Below, piece by piece: positions 38,827-45,767 of a stretch of DNA of 45,767 nt. The position numbers and the translations under genes are program-made. The stretch lies in contig CAJPNZ010000014.1 in the NCBI GenBank assembly GCA_905372155.1, forward strand, positions 1 to 45,767, written 5' to 3'. Every line of letters starts with the position of its first letter. Position 1 is the first letter of the stretch. The DNA comes from Propionibacteriaceae bacterium (lineage in GTDB: Bacteria > Actinomycetota > Actinomycetes > Propionibacteriales > Propionibacteriaceae). The notes below the pieces were generated by a model. The model saw nothing but the letters and a program-made list of their open reading frames with translations. It had not been told where the DNA came from and ran no database searches.

Positions 38827-41070
38827 TCAGTACGGTTCCGTGAACAGGTGCTTCGCGCCCCGGCGTTCCAGCAGGGCCACGCCGTCCGCGACCATCGCCG
38901 ACGACCCGCACAGGTAGAAGTCGGTTCCGGCGGGGTCGAGGTCCAGGGTTTCCAGGGCGTCGGTCACCCGGCCGTGCAGGGCGCCGTCGACGTCCTCCCG
39001 GCTGATGCAGCGCAGCACCGTCGGCATCGGGTCGGGCAGCAGGGCGGTCAGGTCGTCCTCGCCGGTGCGGCAGCCGAAGATCAGAAGATCGTCATCCCGG
39101 TTCCCCGGGGCGGTGAACATGGGCAGGAACGGGGCCAGTCCGGTCCCGGTGGCGACGAAGACCCGGCGGCGACCCGACGGTACCGGGGTGAACTGGCCCA
39201 GCGGAAGCTCGATCGTGGTGCGGGTCCCGGGTTCGGCGGCCTCAACGAACCGCGACCCCTGCCCGCGGGTCCGGGTGCTGATCAGGAAACGCACCTGATG
39301 GCCATCCACGCCCGCGATGGAGTAGTCGCGCCACGCGTCGTTGCCGACGTGGATCCGGGCGAACTGACCGGGAGCCCAGTCCCCGATCCCGTCATCCACC
39401 TCGAAGCAAACCTCCCAGATGCTCTCGGTCAGGCGCCGCTTGGTCGTCAGGGTGGCGCGGTGCTTGCTCTCGGGCAGCGGCCACTCGGACGGGGTGGTGG
39501 TTCGTGGTCCGGAAGTGATCGCAGCGCGGATCTCCATGAACCCCTTGGGCCCCAGGATCTGACAGGCCGCCGCCACTCCGCCCATCATTGCGCCCGCGAT
39601 CCCGCAGCTGCCCGCGTCCTGACCCGACAGGTAGAGTCCCTCCACCGGGGTGACCGGTCCGAGCGGGGAACGGTACCGTTGCGGGGTGCCGGGGACGCCG
39701 TAGAAGGCCCCTTGAGGGTGCGAGGTGTAGTGCTCGATGGTCAGGGGGGTGGACACCTCCACGTAGTCGATCAGGTCCTTCAAACCGGGAACGGCGGTCT
39801 CCGCGAGGTCGATCAGCCCATTCCCGATCCGCCGCTTGAGAGCGGAGTAGTCGGCGCCGCGATTGCCCCTGGGGGTGTTTTGCCACGCCGCGAACACGTC
39901 GGCGTCGACGAGGGAGATGATTTCCGCGGTGTGGTGCGTCTCTCCCGACTTCACCGACGGGAACGAGACGAAGGCGTTCTTGGGCGACCCGGACAGCAGC
40001 GCGGTGGACTGGCCCGGGAGGTCGTCGTGATCGTGGTCCCTGCTGACCCACACGTTCCCACCGGTCACCCCGATGCCGCGCGGGTCGTCGCGCAACCCCA
40101 GGTAGGCGGTGACGGCCGAGGTGCCGGTTCCGATCCGCCGGATCGCGTCGCGCAGGCCGGCGGTGGCCGCCCCCACCGGTCCGTCGGTCGGCAGCAGATC
40201 GAAGAAGGTCACGGGAGCGCCTGCGCTCGAGATCACCACCGGCGCGCGATGGATCCGCTCCTGGGCGACCGGGCTGCGGCGATCCAGCACCCGGACCCCG
40301 ACCGCCCGCCTGTTCTCCACGAGGATCTCCTGCACGTCCTGGGCAACCCGCACGGCACCTCCGGCCCGTTCGATGCCTTTCTCGAAGGTCCGGGCAACGC
40401 GGGCGCTGCCGCCCTCGGGAAACCAAGCACCGTTCAAGTAGTGCCCGACGATCATCGCGTGCGTGGCGAAGGCGCTGAGCGACGGCGGCAGTCCGTAGTC
40501 GCCCCACTGACTGGCCAGCAGGGCCCGGAGCCTGGGGGAGCGGAAACGTTTCTTCAGGTAGCGTTGCGTGGTTCCGAGCGCCATCCGGCCCGAGATCCGT
40601 TGGACGCCCCGCAGCAGTGGTGCGACGGTGCCAGGCACCATGTGTTTGATGAAATTGAGGGTGTTCCACCTGTTGACGTTGCGGATGTCGCGGAAGTATC
40701 GGCGAATGGCGCGGGCCTCGGCGGGGAAGGCTTCGATGAGTTTCCGCTGGTACTCGGCGGGATCGGAGGGCGCGGAGAAGTCGATGCCCGGGTAGACGAA
40801 ACGGTCGTAGGCATCCGGTACGCGGTTCCACACCAGTTCGTCCCCTGATAGGTAATCGAGGTAGGTGCGCAGCGGGCTGCCCGGTTCGAGTTGCCCGATG
40901 TAGTGCAGCCCGACGTCCCAGGAGAAGCCGTCGCGGCGGAACGTGTGCGTCAATCCCCCCGGCTCGGTGTGTTTCTCCAGCACGAGAACCCTCCTGCCCG
41001 CGACCCGGGCGAGCAGCCCTGCCGTGGTCAACCCACCTATCCCCGAACCGATGACGATGGCGTCGTACAT
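38827..41070 (-). CDS. RetSat/CrtISO-like FAD oxidoreductase fused to a ferredoxin-reductase-like module
   Basis: This is a 747-aa two-part protein. Residues 1-~505 form a phytoene-desaturase/carotenoid-isomerase/retinol-saturase-type FAD protein: dinucleotide fold IVIGSGIGGLTTAGLLAR, EKHTEPGGLTHTFRRDGFSWDVGLHYIG, and the C-terminal FAD segment GLYLSGQDAGSCGIAGAMMGG. Residues ~515-747 form an FNR-like flavin/NAD(P)H module: APGQFARIHV, FAD motif RDYSIAG, pyridine-nucleotide motif VATGTGLAPF and FYLCGSSAMV. No Fe-S domain follows. The fusion suggests internal electron delivery from NAD(P)H to a saturase that reduces a double bond of a lipid or isoprenoid. ATG 41070 follows GGAGCGGGA. It is divergent from a TetR gene. 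Confidence 0.82.
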   Translation of the reverse strand: MYDAIVIGSGIGGLTTAGLLARVAGRRVLVLEKHTEPGGLTHTFRRDGFSWDVGLHYIGQLEPGSPLRTYLDYLSGDELVWNRVPDAYDRFVYPGIDFSAPSDPAEYQRKLIEAFPAEARAIRRYFRDIRNVNRWNTLNFIKHMVPGTVAPLLRGVQRISGRMALGTTQRYLKKRFRSPRLRALLASQWGDYGLPPSLSAFATHAMIVGHYLNGAWFPEGGSARVARTFEKGIERAGGAVRVAQDVQEILVENRRAVGVRVLDRRSPVAQERIHRAPVVISSAGAPVTFFDLLPTDGPVGAATAGLRDAIRRIGTGTSAVTAYLGLRDDPRGIGVTGGNVWVSRDHDHDDLPGQSTALLSGSPKNAFVSFPSVKSGETHHTAEIISLVDADVFAAWQNTPRGNRGADYSALKRRIGNGLIDLAETAVPGLKDLIDYVEVSTPLTIEHYTSHPQGAFYGVPGTPQRYRSPLGPVTPVEGLYLSGQDAGSCGIAGAMMGGVAAACQILGPKGFMEIRAAITSGPRTTTPSEWPLPESKHRATLTTKRRLTESIWEVCFEVDDGIGDWAPGQFARIHVGNDAWRDYSIAGVDGHQVRFLISTRTRGQGSRFVEAAEPGTRTTIELPLGQFTPVPSGRRRVFVATGTGLAPFLPMFTAPGNRDDDLLIFGCRTGEDDLTALLPDPMPTVLRCISREDVDGALHGRVTDALETLDLDPAGTDFYLCGSSAMVADGVALLERRGAKHLFTEPY

Positions 41071-41090
41071 TCCCGCTCCGATCTTTCCTG

Positions 41091-41132
41091 GACAATGTCT
41101 AGCGATAGCTTAGTGAGCTGGTTGACAATGTC
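41091..41132. promoter_or_regulatory. Duplicated GACAATGTC operator in the tetR divergent promoter
   Basis: GACAATGTC occurs at 41091-41099 and 41124-41132, 33 bp apart (about three helix turns). The second extends to the near-perfect dyad TGACA-A-TGTCA. TTGACA at 41122-41127 serves as plus-strand -35, with TAGGAT at 41143-41148 as -10. On the minus strand TTGACA (41128-41133) with TAAGCT (41106-41111) can drive the saturase. Both promoters are therefore covered by the sites. Confidence 0.6.
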
Positions 41133-41154
41133 AAGCATGGCGTAGGATCGGGTC

Positions 41155-41814
41155 ATGACCACGAGAACGTCGGGTAGGCCGAGAACCAGTGAGACGCGCG
41201 AGCTGCGTGAGAACCTGCTGCGCACCAGCCGCGAACTACTGGACGAGGGCGGGCCGGCCGCGCTCAGCATGCGGGAGGTGGCGCGTCGCTCCGGCTGCAC
41301 CCACCAGGCTCCCTACCACTACTTCACCAACCGCGAGGCGATCCTCGCCGCCCTCGTCGAGGCGGGGTTCGACGAGCTGGCGAACCGGCTGCGCGAAGCG
41401 CGGGACAAGGCGGGCACCGAGGATCTCAGGGCCGTGGTGGAGGCATCCGGGAACGCCTACGTCGAGTTCGCGCTGACCAATCCGGGGGTGTTCAGGGTCA
41501 TGTTCCGCCGCGACATGTGCGACCCTGCGCGGTTTCCCGGGGTCCTGGCGGCCGGTAAGCGGGCCCGCGATGAACTCGGCCGGTTCGCGCAGGTCATCAC
41601 TGGTGAACGCGCCACCCCCGAGCACGAGACCGCCCTGTGGGCAAGCGTCCACGGGCTGGCGGTCCTGCTTCTCGACGGTCTCATGGCGGATGAACTCCCG
41701 ACCCTGGAGGACCGGCTGGCCTATGCGCGACGGGTGAATCAACTGGGTGCCGGAGCGCTGATGTCTCGTGGGAAAGGTGAGGAACGAGACGATCCCGGTG
41801 CCTGGTTCTGGTGA
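41155..41814 (+). CDS. TetR-family transcriptional repressor
   Basis: This 219-aa regulator has the N-terminal HTH LRENLLRTSRELLDEGGPAALSMREVARRSGCTHQAPYHYFTNREAILAALVEAGFDEL (residues ~18-75), followed by a helical ligand domain with a WASVHGLAVLLLDGL helix typical of the WHG-type TetR C-terminal group. The ATG lies 6 nt after a -10-like hexamer with only a weak upstream AGGA, so it may be leaderless. It probably represses itself and the divergent saturase-reductase fusion. A hydrophobic ligand related to that enzyme's substrate would be the natural inducer, but this is inference. Confidence 0.88.
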   Translation: MTTRTSGRPRTSETRELRENLLRTSRELLDEGGPAALSMREVARRSGCTHQAPYHYFTNREAILAALVEAGFDELANRLREARDKAGTEDLRAVVEASGNAYVEFALTNPGVFRVMFRRDMCDPARFPGVLAAGKRARDELGRFAQVITGERATPEHETALWASVHGLAVLLLDGLMADELPTLEDRLAYARRVNQLGAGALMSRGKGEERDDPGAWFW

Positions 41815-41927
41815 TCGTGGGCAGCGCGTCTCTCGGCGGGGAGTGCCCGGAAAACCTTGGGTGACCGTGAATTGCCTTGTAGCCTGAGTATCGGTCCGAT
41901 GCACGCAACAACCATCAGGAGGATGCA

Positions 41928-42146
41928 ATGGGACTCGGTGACAAGATCCAGGAAACCGTCGGCAAGGCCAAGGAAACCGTCGGCGAGGCCGTCGGCAACC
42001 AGGACCTCCGAGCCGAAGGCCAGGGGGATCGCGTGAAGGGCGGCGTCGGTCAGATCGTCGACAACGTCAAGGAGAAGCTCGGTGACGTCGCGAGCGGTGT
42101 CGCTGACAAGGTCGAAGAGGCCAAGGACAAGCTCACCGGAAAGTGA
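41928..42146 (+). CDS. CsbD-family stress protein
   Basis: This is a 72-aa, highly charged, helical CsbD-like protein. The repeats GDKIQETVGKAKETVGEAVGN, then GQGDRVKGGVGQIVDNVKEKLGDV and VADKVEEAKDKLTGK match the family pattern (K-G-x-A-K-E-x-x-G). Such proteins are general-stress induced; the biochemical role is unknown. The ATG follows CAGGAGG at good spacing. It is monocistronic, ended by a strong hairpin. Confidence 0.9.
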   Translation: MGLGDKIQETVGKAKETVGEAVGNQDLRAEGQGDRVKGGVGQIVDNVKEKLGDVASGVADKVEEAKDKLTGK

Positions 42147-42159
42147 GCCCGATACGAGC

Positions 42160-42198
42160 GAGGCCTCCGGGGAACCTCAACGGCCCCGGAGGCCTCGT
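42160..42198. terminator. Perfect 14-bp hairpin between csbD-like gene and dsdA
   Basis: CGAGGCCTCCGGGG (42160-42173) pairs with CCCCGGAGGCCTCG (42185-42198) around an 11-nt loop, followed by TCATTT. It serves the convergent genes on both sides. Confidence 0.85.
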
Positions 42199-42216
42199 CA
42201 TTTCCCGGCGGCCTCC

Positions 42217-43572
42217 TCAGAACTCCAGCAGCAGCTCGACCCCCTTGCGGAAATAGTCGTTCATCTCGTCCGGTGGCACCATCGATCCGCCCGTCGCCCA
42301 GACCAGATGGGTCGCGTTGGCGAGCACCTTCGGGGTCAGCTTGGTGCGTTTCAGATAGGCGGCATCGTCCAGGACCCGCTGCGGGCCGAGGAAACCGGCG
42401 ACGGCGGAGGGCTCCACCTTCAACCCCTCGGTTTCCCTGAGCAGGGTCAGGTAGCGGTAGAGGTTCTCGTCGCTGACCGTGTAATAGCCGTCGATGGCGT
42501 GTTCCAAGGACCTGCCGACGAAGCCCGACGGACGGCCGACCGCCAGCCCGTCGGCGGCCGTGACATTGTCGATGCCGAAATCCTGCACGCAGACCCCGTC
42601 GTGGAGCCCGGTTCGCACGCCGAGAAGCATGCTGGGGGAGTGGGTCGGTTCGGCGAAGACCGGGTGGACGGCGTCGCCAAAGACGGTCTTGAGCCCGAAG
42701 GTGATGCCACCGGGGCCCCCGCCGACCCCGCAGGGGAGATACACGAACAGCGGGTGGTCCTCATCCACCGGGACGTCGAAGGCCTGGAGCTGGCCCGCCA
42801 AGCGGCGACCAGCAACTGCGTAACCGAGGAACAACGTCGTGGAGTTCTCGTCATCGACGAAGTGCATCGACGGATCGGATCTGGCCTGTTTGCGACCCGC
42901 AGCCACGGCCGTCGAATAGTCGGACTCGTATTCCACCACATCGACGCCGTGCCTGCGGAGCATCTCCTTCTTCCACGGGCGGGCGTCGGCGGACATGTGC
43001 ACGGTGACGTTGAAACCGAGCCGCGCACTCATGATCCCGATCGACAGGCCCAGGTTCCCGGTGGAACCGACCGCTATCGAGTGCTCGGCGAACAGCTCGC
43101 GGGCTTCCGGTGAGTCCAATTCCCGGTAGCCGGAGCCCCGGGTGATCAGTCCCGCGTCGAGGGCGACCCATTCGGCGTGGTGCAGCACCTCGTAGATACC
43201 GCCGCGGGCCTTGATGGAACCGGAGATCGGCAGCTCGGCGTCCATCTTCACCCAGAGTTTTCCGGGTATCCGGATGTCCTCCCGGCGTTCGATCGCGGCC
43301 TGCATGAACGGAACCGCGTACAGGGGGGACTCGATGATCCCTGCGGAAAGCCGGGTCTCGGGGAAGACCTGCGCGATGTAGGGGGCGAAGCGCCTCAGGC
43401 GGGCCGCCGCGTCGTCGATGTCGGCGGTCGTGAGTCCGAGACCCGTCAACGCGGCTTTGCCGGACCTGACTCCGGGGTTGAACCAAGCCGTCTCCTGGTA
43501 CGCGACGAGCTCCCGGATCAGGGGGAACTTCGCTTCCCATGCGGACGGTTCCTTTCCGGCGATGCTCGTCAT
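42217..43572 (-). CDS. dsdA: D-serine dehydratase (D-serine ammonia-lyase)
   Basis: DsdA is the PLP enzyme that deaminates D-serine to pyruvate and ammonia. The 451-aa product has DsdA length. Its motifs are the Schiff-base lysine in LPISGSIKARGGIYEVL (~residue 119), SIAVGSTGNLGLSIGIMSARLGF (phosphate-binding glycine loop SxGNLG), YLPCGVGGGPGGITFGLK, and ATGGSMVPPDEM near the C-terminus. The N-terminal WFNPGVRSGKAAL segment is characteristic. ATG 43572 follows CAGGAG. It could detoxify D-serine from host or peptidoglycan sources. No dsdC-type regulator or D-serine transporter is recognisable beside it; the TctA-like permease upstream is the nearest transporter and runs the other way. Confidence 0.93.
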   Translation of the reverse strand: MTSIAGKEPSAWEAKFPLIRELVAYQETAWFNPGVRSGKAALTGLGLTTADIDDAAARLRRFAPYIAQVFPETRLSAGIIESPLYAVPFMQAAIERREDIRIPGKLWVKMDAELPISGSIKARGGIYEVLHHAEWVALDAGLITRGSGYRELDSPEARELFAEHSIAVGSTGNLGLSIGIMSARLGFNVTVHMSADARPWKKEMLRRHGVDVVEYESDYSTAVAAGRKQARSDPSMHFVDDENSTTLFLGYAVAGRRLAGQLQAFDVPVDEDHPLFVYLPCGVGGGPGGITFGLKTVFGDAVHPVFAEPTHSPSMLLGVRTGLHDGVCVQDFGIDNVTAADGLAVGRPSGFVGRSLEHAIDGYYTVSDENLYRYLTLLRETEGLKVEPSAVAGFLGPQRVLDDAAYLKRTKLTPKVLANATHLVWATGGSMVPPDEMNDYFRKGVELLLEF

Positions 43573-43874
43573 GGCTGCTCCTGCGGTTGCCTCAGATCCG
43601 CTCCACAGCTTAGAGGTCTTCCAGGCCGGAGCGGTACTGTGACTGCCTTGGGGATGCGTCAGCCGTTTGGTCTTACCCGGAGGTGCTCTTCAGATCGACA
43701 CCGCTATTCGCTCGGATCGCTTACGAGGAGGAGGCGAGGAGCTGTTGGTTCCGCCGACCGCCCCTCCTCGGAAAACGTGATGCGTGCCCGTCGCTCGGCG
43801 ACCCGATCAATCCAATGGAACCGCGGCGAGCCATGTATGGTGCGTTTGGGGGATTTGGAATACCATGACCGACC
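43573..43874. other. 302-bp divergent upstream region of dsdA and the Tct-like pair
   Basis: No protein-like frame was found. It holds the ribosome site of dsdA and, at the right end, TACCAT (43861-43866), 8 nt before GTG 43875, consistent with a leaderless start for the downstream pair. No clear operator was recognised. Confidence 0.5.
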
Positions 43875-44165
43875 GTGCGCGATACTCCCGAAGCCGGATT
43901 CGAAGGCCTGGAAGGTCGGAACATCGAGGTCTGGAACGACCTCGTCTCACCCAAGGATCTGATTGCCTGTCTGGTGGTTTCCGCGATCTGCGCAGTTGCG
44001 GCGGTTCTGATCGCCTCGAACACCGGCGGGCAGACGCTCTACTGGGGCTTGGGGGCCTCGGTCGTCGGTTTCGTCGTGAACTGCTTCCTCGTGACCCCCA
44101 AACGGGACGTGGGGATCGTCGACGAGATGGAGCTCGTCGACGCCGGTGAGGAAGGTGCCGAGTGA
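43875..44165 (+). CDS. Small two-helix membrane protein (TctB-like)
   Basis: This 96-aa protein has a soluble N-terminus (~25 residues), two hydrophobic helices (about 28-47 and 57-75) and an acidic C-terminal tail. The position directly before a TctA-like permease, with GTGA stop/start overlap, suggests it is the small membrane subunit (TctB-like) of the same transporter, although TctB proteins are usually ~150 aa with four helices. The GTG start lacks a ribosome site but follows a -10-like TACCAT by 8 nt. Confidence 0.55.
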   Translation: MRDTPEAGFEGLEGRNIEVWNDLVSPKDLIACLVVSAICAVAAVLIASNTGGQTLYWGLGASVVGFVVNCFLVTPKRDVGIVDEMELVDAGEEGAE

Positions 44166-45526
44166 CCCCGGAACTCATCGGCATGATGTTGCTGGCGGTG
44201 CTCGGCGCCGTCGTGCTCTACACCTTCATCGGTTTCATCCCCGGCACCGACGAGACGAGCGTGCTCGCACCCATCACCCTGGCCGTCGTGCTGTCCGGTG
44301 CCCCGCCTGAGGTGGTGCTCGCCTTCTTCGTCTCCGCGGTGGTGACGCTCAACCTGATGAACGGCATCCCCACCGCGCTGGTCGGCCTGCCGGGCGGGGT
44401 GATGTCGGCTCCGTTGATGGAACACTCCGTTTTCCTGCGCAACAGGGGCCTGGCCTCCGAGACGATCCGGAAAATGGCGGTGGGCTCCGCCATCGGAACC
44501 GTGGTCTCCATTCCCCTCAGCTTCATCCTGGCGGGGTTGCTGGCGCCCATCGCCGACCCGATCAAGGCCCAGACCCCGGCGATACTCGCGGCGGGAACGG
44601 TGCTCCTGGCGCTGCTCGGCACCAACCGGATCCTCGCGCTGGTGGCGATCATTCCGCTGGCGCTGATGTTCCAGGCGCTGCCCACGCTCTACCGCTCGGT
44701 CAACATCATCGGCGAGAAGGGCAACGTCAACATCTCCTTCTTCCTCGGGATCACGGTGGGTCCCATGCTCATCACCCTGCTCGAACTGCTCAACGCCAAA
44801 CGTCGCGCGGCGCTGCCGCACGGGACCAGGACCAGGACATCTCTCCTGCGCTCCGGATTTGAATCCCAGGCGCTGATGCCGGGCCGCATGATCACCCGGT
44901 CCGAGGGCAGGTGGAGTGCCCTGATGGCGGCCGTATCGACGCCGCTGTTCGTGCTCAGCCCCGTCGGCCTGACCTTCCTGCTCGGCGAGGCGTCGGTGGC
45001 GCGTCAGAAGAAGGACCCTGTGCGTCGCGCGCAACGCGCCGTGACCGTGATGAGCTCATTGACGCACTCGACCTATCTCGCCGGGGTCATCATTCCGCTC
45101 GTGGCCCTTGGCATTCCCGTCTCGGGGGTTTCCGCGGGACCCGCGGGCCCGCTGTTCAACGCACCCCCCGTCTACGATCTGGGCAACAACCTGCACCACC
45201 GGTTGCAGCTGCCCGGTTTCATAGCAGCAGTCGCCGTTGGTGCGCTGATCTCGGTCGTGATCACCTACGTGATCGCGGTTCGTTGGTCGTCGCAGATCAC
45301 CTACTTCGTCATGCGACGCATCCCGCACGAGGCGGTGCTGACGCTGTTCGTGGTCTTCATCCTGCTGCTGGCCTACATCGACGCGGGAGTTCCGAACATG
45401 TTCGGGGTGCTGCTCGTCGGCGTGGTGTGCGGGGCACTCAACCGGCTCGGAGTCTCCTATGGTGTGCAGTTCATGACGCTCTACGCCGCCCCCGGCATCA
45501 TCACCGCCCTGGCCGCCATTGCCTGA
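44162..45526 (+). CDS. TctA-like large permease (tripartite tricarboxylate transporter type)
   Basis: This 454-aa integral membrane protein has 10-12 hydrophobic helices. Family-like features are the N-terminal FIGFIPGTDETSVLAPITLA segment (position of the TctA GxxPGxG loop), LMNGIPTALVGLPGGVMSAPLMEH (second conserved Pro/Gly loop) and the ISFFLGITVGPMLITLLELL helix. A central charged loop (LLNAKRRAALPHGTRTRTSL) and a late AGPAGPLFNAPPVYDLGNN loop also appear. Assignment to TctA/DUF112 is by layout and not certain. No periplasmic TctC receptor gene follows; the next DNA is repeat elements. Substrate unknown (tricarboxylates or other organic acids by family). Confidence 0.6.
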   Translation: MTPELIGMMLLAVLGAVVLYTFIGFIPGTDETSVLAPITLAVVLSGAPPEVVLAFFVSAVVTLNLMNGIPTALVGLPGGVMSAPLMEHSVFLRNRGLASETIRKMAVGSAIGTVVSIPLSFILAGLLAPIADPIKAQTPAILAAGTVLLALLGTNRILALVAIIPLALMFQALPTLYRSVNIIGEKGNVNISFFLGITVGPMLITLLELLNAKRRAALPHGTRTRTSLLRSGFESQALMPGRMITRSEGRWSALMAAVSTPLFVLSPVGLTFLLGEASVARQKKDPVRRAQRAVTVMSSLTHSTYLAGVIIPLVALGIPVSGVSAGPAGPLFNAPPVYDLGNNLHHRLQLPGFIAAVAVGALISVVITYVIAVRWSSQITYFVMRRIPHEAVLTLFVVFILLLAYIDAGVPNMFGVLLVGVVCGALNRLGVSYGVQFMTLYAAPGIITALAAIA

Positions 45527-45543
45527 GCCGGCTACTCCTTCCC

Positions 45544-45697
45544 AAAGCTGGTTGAGCCGGCCTGCTCGCTCTGCGAGCTGGCCGTGTCGAAACCGTGGTG
45601 ACTTTGTTCGGGGACTGGTGATCGGGTCTGTTCGTCGGGTGGGGGTGGTTTCGACTCAGCCGTTCGCGTGAGCCTCACGTGTTGGCTCAACCGGCTT
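45544..45697. repeat. Dispersed inverted-repeat element, copy 2
   Basis: Left end AAAGCTGGTTGAGCC and right end GGCTCAACCGGCTT bracket ~154 bp that share CTCTGCGAG, GTGTCGAAACC, GGTTTCGACTCAGCCGTTCGC and TTGGCTCAACCGGCTTCGG with the copy at 12223-12406. It has no coding frame. Confidence 0.75.
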
Positions 45698-45708
45698 CGG
45701 AGAAGGGG

Positions 45709-45767
45709 AAGCTGGTTGAGCCGGGCTGCGACGAAGGAGCGGCCCGTGTCGAAACCATGGTGACCTT
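45709..45767. repeat. Dispersed inverted-repeat element, copy 3 (cut by window end)
   Basis: AAGCTGGTTGAGCC again opens an element, continuing with GTGTCGAAACCATGGTGACC to the edge. It begins only 11 bp after copy 2, so the elements occur in clusters. Confidence 0.65.

Overview
The window is GC-rich, densely packed actinobacterial DNA. A single-chain pyruvate carboxylase, a pyruvate:ferredoxin oxidoreductase operon, a DtxR-type regulator, a DUF3027 protein, a CsbD protein and many apparently leaderless genes together suggest a Propionibacteriaceae-like organism. This assignment is inferred from gene content; no species call was possible. No rRNA, tRNA, transposase, integrase or CRISPR array was found.

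Layout. 1-12.2 kb is mostly housekeeping: glucosamine-6-P deaminase (nagB), a cold-shock protein, a DUF3027 protein, a purine permease, pyruvate carboxylase, a secreted anchored protein, phosphoserine aminotransferase (serC) and N-acetylglucosamine-6-P deacetylase (nagA). 12.2-20.7 kb holds a dispersed inverted-repeat element, a GNAT enzyme, a DtxR regulator, a thioredoxin with a SigR-like promoter, and a three-gene redox operon (GltD-like flavoprotein, NifJ, dihydroorotate-dehydrogenase-like enzyme). 20.8-25.5 kb is one tightly overlapping operon: MarR regulator, NADPH oxidoreductase and a four-gene osmoprotectant-type ABC importer, closed by a strong hairpin terminator.

25.6-37.9 kb is the most interesting part, a compact and visibly more AT-rich biosynthetic cluster. 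On the minus strand lie an alpha-oxoamine synthase, a 1550-aa AT-psiACP-ACP-ACP-KR-DH protein, a 921-aa KS-CLF protein and a 14-TM-type MFS exporter. Divergently lie a MerR regulator and a quinone-oxidoreductase-like MDR enzyme. The domain set resembles a split, rearranged PUFA-type iterative synthase. With no thioesterase and an oxoamine synthase first in the operon, the most economical reading is an assembly line that makes a long acyl chain and releases it by decarboxylative condensation with an amino acid. The product would be a lipidic alpha-amino ketone (sphingoid- or amino-polyketide-like), exported by the MFS pump. Two matching palindromes sit over the predicted -10 elements of the divergent promoters and look like MerR operators.

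38-45.8 kb: a frameshifted membrane-protein remnant, a RetSat/CrtISO-like saturase fused to a ferredoxin-reductase-like module under a divergent TetR regulator, a CsbD stress protein, D-serine dehydratase (dsdA), a two-gene TctB/TctA-like transporter, and further copies of the dispersed inverted-repeat element at the right end.
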